In this document: positions 1-7,867 of the stretch, one piece after another | Layout: every line of letters begins with the position of its first letter | How positions within the stretch are numbered: position 1 is the first letter of the stretch | DNA from: Betaproteobacteria bacterium | Lineage (GTDB): Bacteria; Pseudomonadota; Gammaproteobacteria; Burkholderiales; SG8-39 | Assembly: GCA_027317055.1 (NCBI GenBank) | Contig: DAHVFK010000033.1 | Span: 1 to 15,164 of the forward strand | DNA length: 15,164 nt | Reading direction: 5' to 3' | Notes under the pieces: model-generated | What the model was told of the DNA's origin: nothing | Database searches by the model: none | What the model saw: only the letters and a program-made list of their open reading frames with translations | Program-made: the position numbers and the translations under genes

Positions 1-539
1 AGGCGGATGCGCTCCGAGAGTCTCTTCACCTCGCTTTCGCCGACCAGATCCGTCTTCGACATCAGGATCCGGTCGGCGAATCCGACCTGCTCCTGCGCCT
101 CGTGGAACTCGTCGAGCTGCTTTTCGGCATGCTTGGCGTCCACCAGCGTGATGATCGAGTCGAGCAGGTAGTAGTTGCCGATCTCCTCGTCGGTGAAGAA
201 GGTTTGCGCCACCGGGCCCGGGTCGGCCATGCCGGTGGTCTCGATCACCACGCGGTCGAACTTGAGCGTGCCTTGGCTGCGCCTGTCCTTCAGCTCGCCC
301 AGGATCCGGATCAGGTCGCCCCGCACGGTGCAGCAGATGCAACCGTTGTTCATCTCGACGATCTGCTCGTCGCCGCTTTCGATGATGTCGTTGTCCACCC
401 CGACTTCGCCGAACTCGTTCTCGATCACCGCGACGCGACGGCCGTGATCTTCCTTGAGAATGCGGTTCAGCAGCGTCGTCTTGCCGCTGCCCAGGAATCC
501 CGTGAGGATGGTCACGGGAACCATGTTTTCCTGCTGCAT
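1..539 (-). CDS. yjiA: YjiA/CobW-family (COG0523) metal-linked GTPase, N-terminal part
   Basis: The visible 179 residues are the N-terminal GTPase domain of a COG0523 protein; the rest lies beyond the left edge. Walker A is GFLGSGKT (residues 14-21). The metal-binding CICC motif typical of the family is at 67-70. An ETTGMADPGP segment at 100-109 and an SKTD G4-type motif at 161-164 follow; E. coli YjiA, as I recall it, has TKTD at that place and the same MADPGP and QTFF blocks. The start at 539 is preceded by AAGGAG at good spacing. Family members are GTP-driven metallochaperones or metal-responsive GTPases in the cytoplasm, often for zinc or cobalt; the metal here is unknown. It is the fifth gene in a row on this strand, 81 bases past otnI, with its own weak promoter candidate. 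The family call is firm; the YjiA subgroup is by motif resemblance. Confidence 0.9.
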   Translation of the reverse strand, partial: MQQENMVPVTILTGFLGSGKTTLLNRILKEDHGRRVAVIENEFGEVGVDNDIIESGDEQIVEMNNGCICCTVRGDLIRILGELKDRRSQGTLKFDRVVIETTGMADPGPVAQTFFTDEEIGNYYLLDSIITLVDAKHAEKQLDEFHEAQEQVGFADRILMSKTDLVGESEVKRLSERIR

Positions 540-562
540 GATGACTCCTTCCGAAGGGCTGG

Positions 563-568
563 ATTCTA
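563..568 (-). promoter_or_regulatory. candidate -10 box for the yjiA-like gene
   Basis: Read on the minus strand the hexamer is TAGAAT, 24 bases before the ATG at 539, which would leave a leader of about 17 bases holding the AAGGAG ribosome-binding site. I found no convincing -35 hexamer 16-18 bases upstream, so this is only a candidate; transcription may instead continue from the otn genes. Confidence 0.3.
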
Positions 569-579
569 CCGCCTGCAGC

Positions 580-599
580 CGGGGTGCGGAGTCACCCCG
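580..599 (-). terminator. hairpin between otnI and the yjiA-like gene
   Basis: A perfect 7-base inverted repeat, CGGGGTG (580-586) and CACCCCG (593-599), encloses a 6-base loop about 20 bases after the otnI stop. It is placed where the end of the otn transcript would be expected. No U-tract follows on either strand, so it is not a standard intrinsic terminator. It may stabilise a 3' end or have no function. Confidence 0.3.
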
Positions 600-620
600 C
601 GGGCAGCGAGGAGATCGGGG

Positions 621-1403
621 TCACGCTCGGAGATACGGCGCGAGCCAGCCCAGGCCCGCGCTGGTCTTGCCTTGCGGGCGGTACTCGCACCCGATCCACC
701 CGTCGTAGCCGAGCTGATCCATGAGCGAGAACAGGTACGGGTAGTTGACCTCGCCGACGTCAGGCTCGTGCCGCTCGGGCACGCCGGCAATCTGGATGTG
801 GCCGATGCCGGCGAAGTGCTGCTTGAGCCTCATGGCGAGGTCCCCCTCGACGATCTGGCAGTGATAGAAGTCCATCTGCACCTTGGCGTTGGTTCTTCCC
901 GTCTCGGCGCAGATCGCATGCGCCTCGGCCTGGGTGTTCAGGAAGAAGCCCGGGATGTCGCGCGTGTTGATCGGCTCGATCACGCAGGTGATGCCGAGCG
1001 GCGCCGCCTGATCGGCGGCCCAGGCGAGATTCTTCACGTAGGTGTCGTGGTGACGCGCGCGCTCGGCGCCGGGCGCGATGAGCCCCGCCATCAGGTGCAG
1101 GCGCGTATTGCCGAGCACGCGCGCGTAGGCGAGCGCCTGGTCGAACGAGCGCCGAAACCCGTCCTCGCGCCCTGGCAGCGACGCCATGCCACGCTCGCCC
1201 TTGCTCCAGTCGCCCGGCGGCGCATTGAACAGCGCCTGGGTGAGGCCGTTGCCGGTCAGTCGCGCCCTGATCTCGGCCGGCGGATAGTCGTAGGGAAACA
1301 GAAACTCGACCGCATTGAAGCCGTCCTTCGCCGCGGCGGCGAAGCGTTCGAGGAAGTCGTGCTCCTGGTACATCATCGAGAGATTGGCGGCGAATTTCGG
1401 CAT
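621..1403 (-). CDS. otnI: 2-oxo-tetronate isomerase (hydroxypyruvate isomerase family)
   Basis: A 260-residue TIM-barrel protein of the Hyi/OtnI family, which interconverts 2-oxo and 3-oxo acid sugars. The start MPKFAANLSMM is typical. Visible active-site elements are the first metal-binding glutamate in IEPIN (E143), DFYHCQ (D178, H181) and the second glutamate in CEYRP (E240); length matches the family. Hydroxypyruvate isomerase alone would be the default call. The adjacent otnK, otnC and ltnD argue for OtnI, which turns 2-oxo-tetronate into 3-oxo-tetronate, the substrate of OtnK. It starts 10 bases after the otnC stop, and the ribosome-binding site TAGGAGA includes that stop codon. It is the last gene of the cassette. 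The family is firm; the substrate is inferred from context. Confidence 0.9.
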   Translation of the reverse strand: MPKFAANLSMMYQEHDFLERFAAAAKDGFNAVEFLFPYDYPPAEIRARLTGNGLTQALFNAPPGDWSKGERGMASLPGREDGFRRSFDQALAYARVLGNTRLHLMAGLIAPGAERARHHDTYVKNLAWAADQAAPLGITCVIEPINTRDIPGFFLNTQAEAHAICAETGRTNAKVQMDFYHCQIVEGDLAMRLKQHFAGIGHIQIAGVPERHEPDVGEVNYPYLFSLMDQLGYDGWIGCEYRPQGKTSAGLGWLAPYLRA

Positions 1404-1413
1404 GGCGCGTCTC

Positions 1414-2049
1414 CTACTTGATCGGGTATCGGGTCCTGATTTCGTCGACCTGCGCCCCGGTGAGCGTCCTGAGACGCCGCCCCGCGAGCAGGAGATACAG
1501 CTTCGCCGTCGCTTCGAGCTCTTCCGCGGCGTCGGCCGCCGCGGCGAGACTGGAACCGCCCACTACCGGGCCGTGATTGGCGAGCAGCAGCGCATGGTGC
1601 TTGCCGGCGAAGCGGCGCACGGCATCGGCGAGCTTGAGGTCGCCCGGGGCGAAGTACGGCACGAGCGGCAGGCGGCCGATGCGCATCACGTAGTACGCGG
1701 TGATCGGGGGCAGCACGTCTTCCGGATCGATGTCCTCGAGCACCGAGACGGCTACCGAATGGGTCGCGTGCAGATGCACCACCGCGGCATTGCGCGGCCG
1801 CTCCTGGTACATGGCAAGGTGCAGGAAGTTCTCTTTCGACGGCGCATCGCCGGAAATGAGCCGGCCCTGCCAGTCGAGCTTGGCCAGACGCGCCGGGTCG
1901 AGGTTGCCGAGGTTCGACCCCGTCGGCGTGATCAGCCATCCATCGTCGACCTTCGCGCTGATATTGCCGCTGCTGCCGTGCGTCAGGCCGCGCGCAAAGA
2001 TCGAGCGTCCGAGCTCGCAGATGTCCTCGCGCATGCGATTTTCGCTCAT
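1414..2049 (-). CDS. otnC: 3-oxo-tetronate 4-phosphate decarboxylase (class II aldolase fold)
   Basis: A 211-residue member of the class II aldolase/adducin family. Key elements are the phosphate-binding stretch GSSGNIS (25-31), the catalytic glutamate E73 in SKENF, the zinc ligands H92 and H94 in HLH, and a third histidine H159 in ANHGP. In the otn pathway this enzyme decarboxylates 3-oxo-tetronate 4-phosphate to dihydroxyacetone phosphate and CO2. The ATG overlaps the otnK TGA as ATGA (2046-2049), so the two are probably translationally coupled. The same reading frame stays open far upstream, to about 4131, but that part lies over ltnD and otnK in the wrong frame. The next best guess from sequence alone would be a sugar-phosphate aldolase of the FucA/AraD type; the neighbours favour OtnC. 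Confidence 0.9.
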   Translation of the reverse strand: MSENRMREDICELGRSIFARGLTHGSSGNISAKVDDGWLITPTGSNLGNLDPARLAKLDWQGRLISGDAPSKENFLHLAMYQERPRNAAVVHLHATHSVAVSVLEDIDPEDVLPPITAYYVMRIGRLPLVPYFAPGDLKLADAVRRFAGKHHALLLANHGPVVGGSSLAAAADAAEELEATAKLYLLLAGRRLRTLTGAQVDEIRTRYPIK

Positions 2050-3302
2050 TTCAGCATCTCCAGCGCCTTGGCAAAGAAATCGGTCGCCCCGAAGTTCCCC
2101 GACTTGAGCGCGAGTGCGATCGCCGGTTCGCCGGCGGAGAGCGTCCACGGCACACCCGGGTCGATCTGCGGCCCGATGCGCAATACCTTGATGCCGAGGC
2201 GGTTGACCACCGCGCCCGCGGTTTCGCCGCCGGCGACAATGAGCTTGCGCGCTCCGAGCTCGACCATGCCTTGCGCCAACGCCGCCAGGGCCTGCTCGAC
2301 GATCCGGCCGGCGTGCTCCGCTCCGAGCTCGGCTTGAACCGCTTTCACTTCTTCCGGCGAGCTCGTCGCATAGACGAGTACGGGCTCGCGCGCGATCCGC
2401 GCGCGAGCCCAATCGAGCGCCGCCTGCACCTGCGCCTCGCCGGCAGCGAGGCTGCGCACATCGATCCGGAATGCCGGCCGCGTCTTCTTCCACTCCGCCA
2501 CCTGCGCATTGGTTGCGACCGAGCAGCTGCCGGAGACGATCCCCGCGTAGCCGTCGATACGCGGCAGGCGCGCCGCTTCGCCCGCGTGCGCGAGCTGCCC
2601 TGCCTGGCGGAAATTGGCCGGCAATCCGAGCGCAACCCCCGAACCGGCCGTGACCAATGGCATGTCGGCACAGGCCGCGCCGATCGTATCGAGGTCGGCA
2701 TTCGACACGGCGTCGACGACAGCAATCCCGCAGCCATCGTGCTGCAAGGCGGCGAAGCGCTCGCGCAGCGCTGCCGTGCCGCTGGCCACCGTGTCGTATC
2801 GCGCGAGACCGACTTTGTGCCGGGTCTGGGCCTGCAGTACGCGCACGAGATTGGCATCCTTCATCGGCGTAAGCGGATGATCCTTCATTCCCGATTCGCT
2901 CAACAGCACGTCGCCGACGTACAAGTAGCCGCGAAAGATCGTGCGTCCGTTCTCCGGAAACGCAGGGCAGGCGATCGTGAAAGAAGTGCCGAGGACTTGC
3001 ATGAGCGCATCGATCACCGGGCCGATGTTGCCCCGGGGCGTCGAGTCGAACGTGGAGCAGTACTTGAAATAGAGCTGCCGGCAGCCGTTGGTCTTGAGCC
3101 AAGCGAGCGCCGCGAGCGACTGCGCGACCGCGTCCTGCGGCGCGATGGTGCGCGACTTGAGGGCAACCACCACGGCATCGGCGTCGGGTGCGGGTCCCTG
3201 CGGCACGCCGATGGTCTGTATGCAGCGCATGCCCCCTCCCACGAGCATATTCGCAAGGTCGGTCGCGCCGGTGAAGTCGTCGGCAATGCAGCCCAGTAGC
3301 AT
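2046..3302 (-). CDS. otnK: 3-oxo-tetronate kinase (DUF1537 family)
   Basis: A 418-residue DUF1537 four-carbon acid sugar kinase. The N-terminal substrate domain opens with ADDFTGATD (7-15) and carries YFKYCSTFDST near 78-88. The C-terminal nucleotide-binding domain has AGGETAGAV (357-365) and SGNFG (401-405). OtnK phosphorylates 3-oxo-tetronate at O4 with ATP, the committed step before OtnC. The ATG at 3302 follows the ltnD stop by 15 bases, with a purine-rich AAGAAGAGG as ribosome-binding site. Length is normal and no motif is broken. A single DUF1537 kinase beside ltnD, otnC and otnI fits the L-threonate or D-erythronate routes better than the D-threonate route, which uses DtnK with a PdxA2 protein. 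Confidence 0.93.
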   Translation of the reverse strand: MLLGCIADDFTGATDLANMLVGGGMRCIQTIGVPQGPAPDADAVVVALKSRTIAPQDAVAQSLAALAWLKTNGCRQLYFKYCSTFDSTPRGNIGPVIDALMQVLGTSFTIACPAFPENGRTIFRGYLYVGDVLLSESGMKDHPLTPMKDANLVRVLQAQTRHKVGLARYDTVASGTAALRERFAALQHDGCGIAVVDAVSNADLDTIGAACADMPLVTAGSGVALGLPANFRQAGQLAHAGEAARLPRIDGYAGIVSGSCSVATNAQVAEWKKTRPAFRIDVRSLAAGEAQVQAALDWARARIAREPVLVYATSSPEEVKAVQAELGAEHAGRIVEQALAALAQGMVELGARKLIVAGGETAGAVVNRLGIKVLRIGPQIDPGVPWTLSAGEPAIALALKSGNFGATDFFAKALEMLK

Positions 3303-3317
3303 GATCGGCCTCTTCTT

Positions 3318-4223
3318 CTACTTGCCGGCCTCGGGCAGAGAAATGCGGGTGAGCGCCGCGAACATCTTGATGACGGCAGAATCGTCCTCGCCGCCGTGGC
3401 CGTGGGCCGAGGTCGCGAGGTACATCTGATGCGCAGCCGCCGTCAACGGCAGCGGGAAGGTGAGTTTTCGCGCGGCGTCGAGCACGATGCCCAGGTCCTT
3501 GACGAAGATGTTGACTGCCGACAGCGGAGTGTAGTCGCCCGCCAGAATGTGGGGCACGCGGTTCTGGAACATCCAGGACGATCCGGCGCTGTTGGAGATC
3601 ACGTCGTACAGCGTGGCCGCGTCGGCGCCGGCCTTGATCCCCAGCGCCATGGCCTCGGCTGCCGCGGCGATATGCACCCCCGCGAGCAGCTGATTGATCA
3701 TTTTGACCGTTGACCCGGGGCCGACTTCGTCGCCCAGGCGATAGACCTTTTGCGCAATCGCCGCCAGAACCTTTTCGACCTTGGCGAAGCTCGCGGGGGC
3801 GCCGGATCCCATGATCGTCATCTGGCCCTGCGCCGCCCTGGCGGCGCCTCCCGATACCGGGGCGTCGAGCATCTCGATACGCCGCTCGGCAAGACGCTTT
3901 CCAAGAGCGCGCGCAAATTCCGGAGCGACCGTGACGCTCATGATGACCACGCTGCTTGGCGCCAGGGCTTCGACCGCACCCCCCGGGCCGAACAGGACGC
4001 TCTCGGCCTGCTCCGAATTGACGACCAGCACAATCACGGCGGCGCAACCCTTGGCCATTTCCGCTCCAATCGCGAAGGCTTGCGCGCCCTCCTTGGCAAA
4101 GGCAGCGCGCACGTCGGGCCGCGTATCGCACACCCGCACGCTAAAGCCCGCGCGTAGCAGCGAGCGTGCCACGCCGCCGCCCATCGCCCCCAGACCGATT
4201 ACACCGACGGTGCTTCCCGACAT
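3318..4223 (-). CDS. ltnD: L-threonate dehydrogenase (3-hydroxyisobutyrate dehydrogenase family)
   Basis: A 301-residue NAD(P)-dependent beta-hydroxyacid dehydrogenase. The Rossmann motif GLGAMG is at 10-15, the substrate loop DAPVSGG at 120-126, and the catalytic lysine K174 sits in GSTVKMINQLL. In this operon the likely reaction is oxidation of L-threonate at C2 to 2-oxo-tetronate, the entry step. I chose the ATG at 4223 because GGAGG lies 8 bases ahead; a GTG at 4250 would add nine residues not typical of the family. It is the first cassette gene, 53 bases after the rlmI stop on the same strand. Other members act on 3-hydroxyisobutyrate or tartronate semialdehyde, so the substrate rests on the neighbours. 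D-erythronate clusters use an unrelated dehydrogenase (DenD), which favours L-threonate here. Confidence 0.9.
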   Translation of the reverse strand: MSGSTVGVIGLGAMGGGVARSLLRAGFSVRVCDTRPDVRAAFAKEGAQAFAIGAEMAKGCAAVIVLVVNSEQAESVLFGPGGAVEALAPSSVVIMSVTVAPEFARALGKRLAERRIEMLDAPVSGGAARAAQGQMTIMGSGAPASFAKVEKVLAAIAQKVYRLGDEVGPGSTVKMINQLLAGVHIAAAAEAMALGIKAGADAATLYDVISNSAGSSWMFQNRVPHILAGDYTPLSAVNIFVKDLGIVLDAARKLTFPLPLTAAAHQMYLATSAHGHGGEDDSAVIKMFAALTRISLPEAGK

Positions 4224-4276
4224 TTCGCTTTCCTCCGAGACAGTGATCACCGAATGCGAGCGAGGCCCCGCGTCGC

Positions 4277-5461
4277 TCAGTTTCTCGCGATGAGCAATCC
4301 CTTCAGGTAATCGCCCTCGGGAAACTCGAGCGCGACCGGATGGTCGGCGGCGGCGGCGAAGCGCTCGAGGATCTTCCCGGCCACCCCGGCGTCGACCGCG
4401 GCGCCGGCGACGATCGACTGAAACAGCTCCGCCGGGACGCCGCCCGAGCAGGAAAAGGTCGCCAGCAGCCCGCCCGGCGCGAGCAGCTTGAAGGCGAGCA
4501 AATTGATGTCCTTGTAGGCGCGCGCGGCGTTCTTCGCCTGCGCCGCGGTAGGCGCGAATTTGGGCGGATCCAGCACCACCAGCCCGAAGCGCGCGCCCCG
4601 GTCGCGCAGCGCGCGCAGGTGCGCGAACACGTCGGCCTGCACGAACTCGATCCGCGAGGCTTCGAGCTGATTGGCGGCGAGGTTCTCGCGTGCCACCTCG
4701 AGCGCGGCGGCCGAGCTATCGAGCGCGAGCACGCGCTTGGCGCCGCCGGCGAGCGCGGCGAGCGCGAACCCGCCCGTGTAACAGAATCCGTCCAGCACCT
4801 CGCGCCCCGTGGCGAGGGCGCGCACGCGCTGGCGGTTGTCGCGCTGGTCGAGAAAGAACCCGGTCTTCTGTCCCTGCTCGACGTCGACGTGAAAGCTCAA
4901 GCCGTGCTCGACGATCGTGCAGCGTGCCGCTCGGCGGTCGCCGCGCACGAAACCGGTCCGCGGCTCGAGGCCCTCGAGCGCGCGCACCTCGGCGTCCGAG
5001 CGCTCGTATACCGCCTCGCAGTCGCTCAACTCGGCCAGCGCATCGAGGATCTCCTCACGCCAGCGCTCGGCGCCGGCGGACAGGAATTGCGCCACCAGCA
5101 CGTCGTCGTAGCGGTCGACCACCAGTCCGGGCAGGCCGTCGGACTCGGCGTGCACCAGGCGCAGCGCGTTGCTGTGCCGCGCCGCGGGCAGCGCGGCACG
5201 CAGCGCGAGCGCGCCCGCCAAGCGCGCGCGCAGGAATTCGGCATCGATCGTCCGGCCCGTATCGAAGCTCCACACGCGGGCCCGGATCTGCGACTGCGGG
5301 CTGTACGCCGCCAGCGCCAGCGGCTGCCCGGAGTCGGACAAGACCTCGACCGTATCGCCGCGCTGCGGGTCGCCCTCGACGCGCGCGATCGCGCCCGAAA
5401 AAAGCCACGGATGCCGCCGCTTGAGCGACTTGTCGCGGCCCGGCTTGAGCACGAGGCGCAT
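4277..5461 (-). CDS. rlmI: 23S rRNA (cytosine-C5)-methyltransferase, RlmI type
   Basis: A 394-residue protein with an N-terminal PUA RNA-binding domain (about 1-70, containing HPWLFSGAI) and a C-terminal Rossmann methyltransferase. The SAM motif is EVLDGFCYTGGF (221-232), motif IV is DPPKF (299-302 region), and the catalytic cysteine is C338 in FSCSG. E. coli RlmI, of nearly the same length, makes 5-methylcytosine at position 1962 of 23S rRNA. The ATG at 5461 is chosen because AGAGG lies 9 bases before it; a GTG two codons upstream would leave only 3 bases. It starts 12 bases after xerC and is the last gene of the long minus-strand operon. It consumes the SAM whose cycle is encoded on the other side of the acyltransferase genes. 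Identity is strong at family level. Confidence 0.92.
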   Translation of the reverse strand: MRLVLKPGRDKSLKRRHPWLFSGAIARVEGDPQRGDTVEVLSDSGQPLALAAYSPQSQIRARVWSFDTGRTIDAEFLRARLAGALALRAALPAARHSNALRLVHAESDGLPGLVVDRYDDVLVAQFLSAGAERWREEILDALAELSDCEAVYERSDAEVRALEGLEPRTGFVRGDRRAARCTIVEHGLSFHVDVEQGQKTGFFLDQRDNRQRVRALATGREVLDGFCYTGGFALAALAGGAKRVLALDSSAAALEVARENLAANQLEASRIEFVQADVFAHLRALRDRGARFGLVVLDPPKFAPTAAQAKNAARAYKDINLLAFKLLAPGGLLATFSCSGGVPAELFQSIVAGAAVDAGVAGKILERFAAAADHPVALEFPEGDYLKGLLIARN

Positions 5462-5473
5462 CGGCACCAGCCT

Positions 5474-6391
5474 CTACTTCTTGCGCGCGCGCGGGTGCGC
5501 GGCGTCGTAGACCTTCGCCAGCGCCTGGAAGTCCAGGTGCGTGTAGACCTGGGTGCTCGAGATGCTCGAGTGCCCCAGCATTTCCTGCACCGCGCGCAGG
5601 TCCTGCGAGGACTGCAGCACGTGGGTGGCGAAGGTATGGCGCAGTATGTGCGGATGCAGCGGCGCATCCAGCCCCTGGCGCCGCGCCCAGGCCGCGAGCC
5701 GCGCGCGCACGATGCCAGGTGCGATGCGCGCGCCGCGAGCACCGACGAAAAGCGCGCTCTCGTGCGGCGCGGCGAGCTGCACGCGCGCCGCGAGCCACTG
5801 CGCCAGCGCCTCGCGCGCCCGGGCGCCCACCGGAACGGTGCGCGTCTTGCCGCCCTTGCCGGTGACCGTGACCTCGCCCTGTGCGAGGTCGAGCCGTCCG
5901 CCGCCGAGCCCGAGGCCGACCAACTCGGCCAGACGCAGGCCGGAGGAATACATCAGCTCGAACATTGCCCGGTCGCGCAGCAGTGCCGGCGAGGCGCTCG
6001 GCGCGACCTCGAGCAGCCGCTGCGCGGCCTCGACCGACAGCGCCTTGGGCAGCGTCTTGGGCGCCCTGGGAGCGCGCACGCCCTGGCAGGGATTGGCGCG
6101 AAGGCCGTGCTGGCGCGCGAGCCAGCGGTACAGGCCGCGCCAGGCCGACAGCGTTCCCGCGAGCGAGCGGCCCGAAAGGCCCGCAGCGTGCAGCTGCACG
6201 ACAAAGCGGCGCACCTGGACGCCCTCGATCGCCGCCAGGCGCGTGCCCTGCGCGAGCCGCAGCAGCAGCGCGAGGTCGCGCGCGTAGTTCCTGAGAGTGC
6301 CGGAAGCGAGCCTGCGCTGATGCCTCAGCACCTCGAGATGCTCGCGCACCAGCGCGGCGTCGGGATGCGTAGCGGGCAGGGCTTCTGCCAC
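5474..6391 (-). CDS. xerC: tyrosine recombinase XerC
   Basis: A 305-residue tyrosine recombinase with an N-terminal SAM-like core-binding domain (about 10-100) and a catalytic domain with every active-site residue: R153 in SGLRLAELVGL, K179 in TGKGGK, H248 and R251 in HPHILRHTF, H274 in MLGH, and the nucleophile Y283 in STQVYTHL. XerC works with XerD at dif to resolve chromosome dimers at division. No ATG lies at the right place. The GTG at 6391 gives the family's usual N terminus and length, with AAGG some 10 bases ahead. The same frame stays open to 6637, but that stretch is the DUF484 gene in another frame. The position after dapF and a DUF484 gene matches the dapF-yigA-xerC order known from E. 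coli, which favours XerC over XerD or a phage integrase. Confidence 0.94.
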   Translation of the reverse strand: MAEALPATHPDAALVREHLEVLRHQRRLASGTLRNYARDLALLLRLAQGTRLAAIEGVQVRRFVVQLHAAGLSGRSLAGTLSAWRGLYRWLARQHGLRANPCQGVRAPRAPKTLPKALSVEAAQRLLEVAPSASPALLRDRAMFELMYSSGLRLAELVGLGLGGGRLDLAQGEVTVTGKGGKTRTVPVGARAREALAQWLAARVQLAAPHESALFVGARGARIAPGIVRARLAAWARRQGLDAPLHPHILRHTFATHVLQSSQDLRAVQEMLGHSSISSTQVYTHLDFQALAKVYDAAHPRARKK

Positions 6392-6410
6392 GCGGGGCGC
6401 CTTGGCCGCG

Positions 6411-7055
6411 CTACAGCCGCGCCGCGACGCCGGCGGCGCACAGCTCGCCGATGCGACGCAGGTAAATGGTCCCCATTTCGGGGAAGAAGCGCTCCGGGTC
6501 CTCGCTGCCGAGCGCGAGCAAGCCGAACACCGCGCTCTGGCCGAGCGGAACCAGCGCCATCGAGCGCAGGTGCGCGGCGGCCTCGCCGAACCACTCCAGG
6601 TAGGGGTTGTCGGCGATCGCCGCGCATTGCGGCGCACCCATGGCCTCGGCGTGCCGGCGCTGCGCCTCGGTCACCGCCTGCGACTCGACGAAATCGACCG
6701 GCACCGACTTGCCCCAGACGCGCATCGCCAAGTGCGGCACCGCGAAGTCCTCGCCCAGGTGCAGGTAGAGCGCCTGGGTCAGTTCCGGGAAATCGCGCGC
6801 CCCGACCAGCGCCACCGCAAGGCGATGCACCTTCTCGCTGATGGCGTCGTTCTCCTCGCCGAACTGGATCAGCTCGCCGAGCTTGCCCTCGAGCAACCTC
6901 ACCTTTTCGCGCAGCGTGATGGTCTGGCGCTCGGCGAGCGGGATCGCGCGCCCGCCGTAGGGGTGCGGAACGCTGATCGACTCGAAAAGCTCCGGGTGCT
7001 GGTCGAAGAACTGCGGGTGAGTCTTGAGGAACTGCGCGACTTCTTCTGCGTTCAT
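6411..7055 (-). CDS. DUF484 family protein (YigA-like)
   Basis: A 214-residue cytoplasmic protein of the DUF484 family, whose biochemical role is unknown. The N terminus (about 1-30, VAQFLKTHPQFFDQHPELFE) is the recognisable signature, with a helical, possibly coiled-coil stretch around 48-70. The rest resembles a GAF-like ligand-binding domain. No catalytic motif is visible. The ATG at 7055 overlaps the dapF TGA as ATGA, and xerC starts 19 bases after its stop. The dapF-DUF484-xerC order is conserved in many proteobacteria and is the main clue to function, perhaps linked to cell wall or division. The frame stays open upstream to 7139, but that part lies inside dapF. Confidence 0.88.
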   Translation of the reverse strand: MNAEEVAQFLKTHPQFFDQHPELFESISVPHPYGGRAIPLAERQTITLREKVRLLEGKLGELIQFGEENDAISEKVHRLAVALVGARDFPELTQALYLHLGEDFAVPHLAMRVWGKSVPVDFVESQAVTEAQRRHAEAMGAPQCAAIADNPYLEWFGEAAAHLRSMALVPLGQSAVFGLLALGSEDPERFFPEMGTIYLRRIGELCAAGVAARL

Positions 7056-7867
7056 GGTGCCTCGTCCAGGTCGATCGAACCCTCGAACACGCTGTGCGCC
7101 GGGCCCTTCATCCAGACGGCATTGTCGCCGCCCTGCCAAGCCACGGTCAACGTTCCGCCGCGCGCCTCCACTCGCACCGGCGAGTCGAGCAGGCCGCGCG
7201 CGATGCCCGATACCGCTGCCGCGCAGGCGCCGGTGCCGCAGGCGAGCGTCTCGCCCGCGCCGCGCTCCCAGACCCGCAGCGCGATGCGGTGCCGGTCGCG
7301 CAGCTGCATGTAGCCGGCGTTGACGCGGTCCGGAAAGCGCGCGTGGCGCTCGAGCAGCGGCCCCTGGCTGGTCACCGGTGCGCGCTCGACGTCGTCAACC
7401 CGCTGCACCGCGTGCGGGTTGCCCATGGAAAGAATCGCCAGCTCGAGGCGCACCCCGCCGACCTCGAGCGGCTGCACCAGGGGCGAGGCGAGTGCCGGCG
7501 GCCCCATGTCGACGGTCACCTCGCCGTCGTCCTCGAGCCGCGGCACGATCAAGCCGCCCAGCGTCTCGATCCGTATCTCGCGCTTGGCCGTCAGCCCTTT
7601 CGCGTGCACGTAGCGCACGAAGCAGCGCGCGCCGTTGCCGCACTGCTCGACCTCGCCGCCGTCGGCGTTGAAGATGCGGTAGCGGAAATCGGCGTCCGCA
7701 CGCGTGCTCGGCTCGACCACCAGGATCTGGTCGCAGCCGACGCCGAAATGCCGGTCGGCGAGGCGGCGCAGCTGCGCGGGCGCGAGCGCAAACGGCGCCG
7801 CGGTCGCGTCCAACACGACGAAGTCGTTGCCCGCGCCCTCCATCTTGGTGAACGCGACGCGGCTCAC
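7052..7867 (-). CDS. dapF: diaminopimelate epimerase
   Basis: A 271-residue diaminopimelate epimerase. It converts LL- to meso-diaminopimelate for lysine and peptidoglycan synthesis without a cofactor. Both active-site cysteines are present: C76 in VEQCGNGARCF and C210 in TLACGTGACA. The N terminus FTKMEGAGNDF is diagnostic. A GTG at 7867 is taken as the start because it gives the usual lead of about eight residues before that motif. It also overlaps the TGA ending the upstream CoA-binding frame as GTGA (7864-7867). An ATG eight codons later (7843) is possible but would cut the conserved first strand. If translation depends on ribosomes finishing the upstream gene, the amber codon there could lower DapF output. 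Confidence 0.95.
   Translation of the reverse strand: MSRVAFTKMEGAGNDFVVLDATAAPFALAPAQLRRLADRHFGVGCDQILVVEPSTRADADFRYRIFNADGGEVEQCGNGARCFVRYVHAKGLTAKREIRIETLGGLIVPRLEDDGEVTVDMGPPALASPLVQPLEVGGVRLELAILSMGNPHAVQRVDDVERAPVTSQGPLLERHARFPDRVNAGYMQLRDRHRIALRVWERGAGETLACGTGACAAAVSGIARGLLDSPVRVEARGGTLTVAWQGGDNAVWMKGPAHSVFEGSIDLDEAP

Noticed and set aside
1414..4131. A 905-codon open frame on the minus strand
   Set aside because: Only its last 211 codons (otnC) look like a protein. The rest lies over ltnD and otnK, whose own frames carry all family motifs, and is arginine- and glycine-rich as expected of an out-of-frame reading in GC-rich DNA.
621..4223. Recent horizontal gain of the otn cassette judged from base composition
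   Set aside because: Hand counts of 60-base lines at 3001, 3661 and 3901 gave 38-40 G+C, and lines at 4501, 4621 and 5221 gave 38-41, so composition does not separate the cassette from rlmI. No mobile element or flanking repeat was seen.
4258..4278. GAGCGA/TCGCTC inverted repeat at the end of rlmI as a terminator
   Set aside because: Only six pairs around a nine-base loop, overlapping the stop codon and with no U-tract. Such repeats are common by chance at this GC content.
5474..6391. Tyrosine recombinase as an integrase of a mobile element
   Set aside because: It is in the dapF-DUF484-xerC order with no tRNA, attachment repeat or cargo, so it is the housekeeping XerC.
4340..6841. An 833-codon open frame on the plus strand
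   Set aside because: It is antisense to rlmI, xerC and DUF484, all clearly real. Its translation is dominated by Arg, Ala, Glu, Gln and Gly with no recognisable domain, as expected where the opposite strand has GC-rich third positions.
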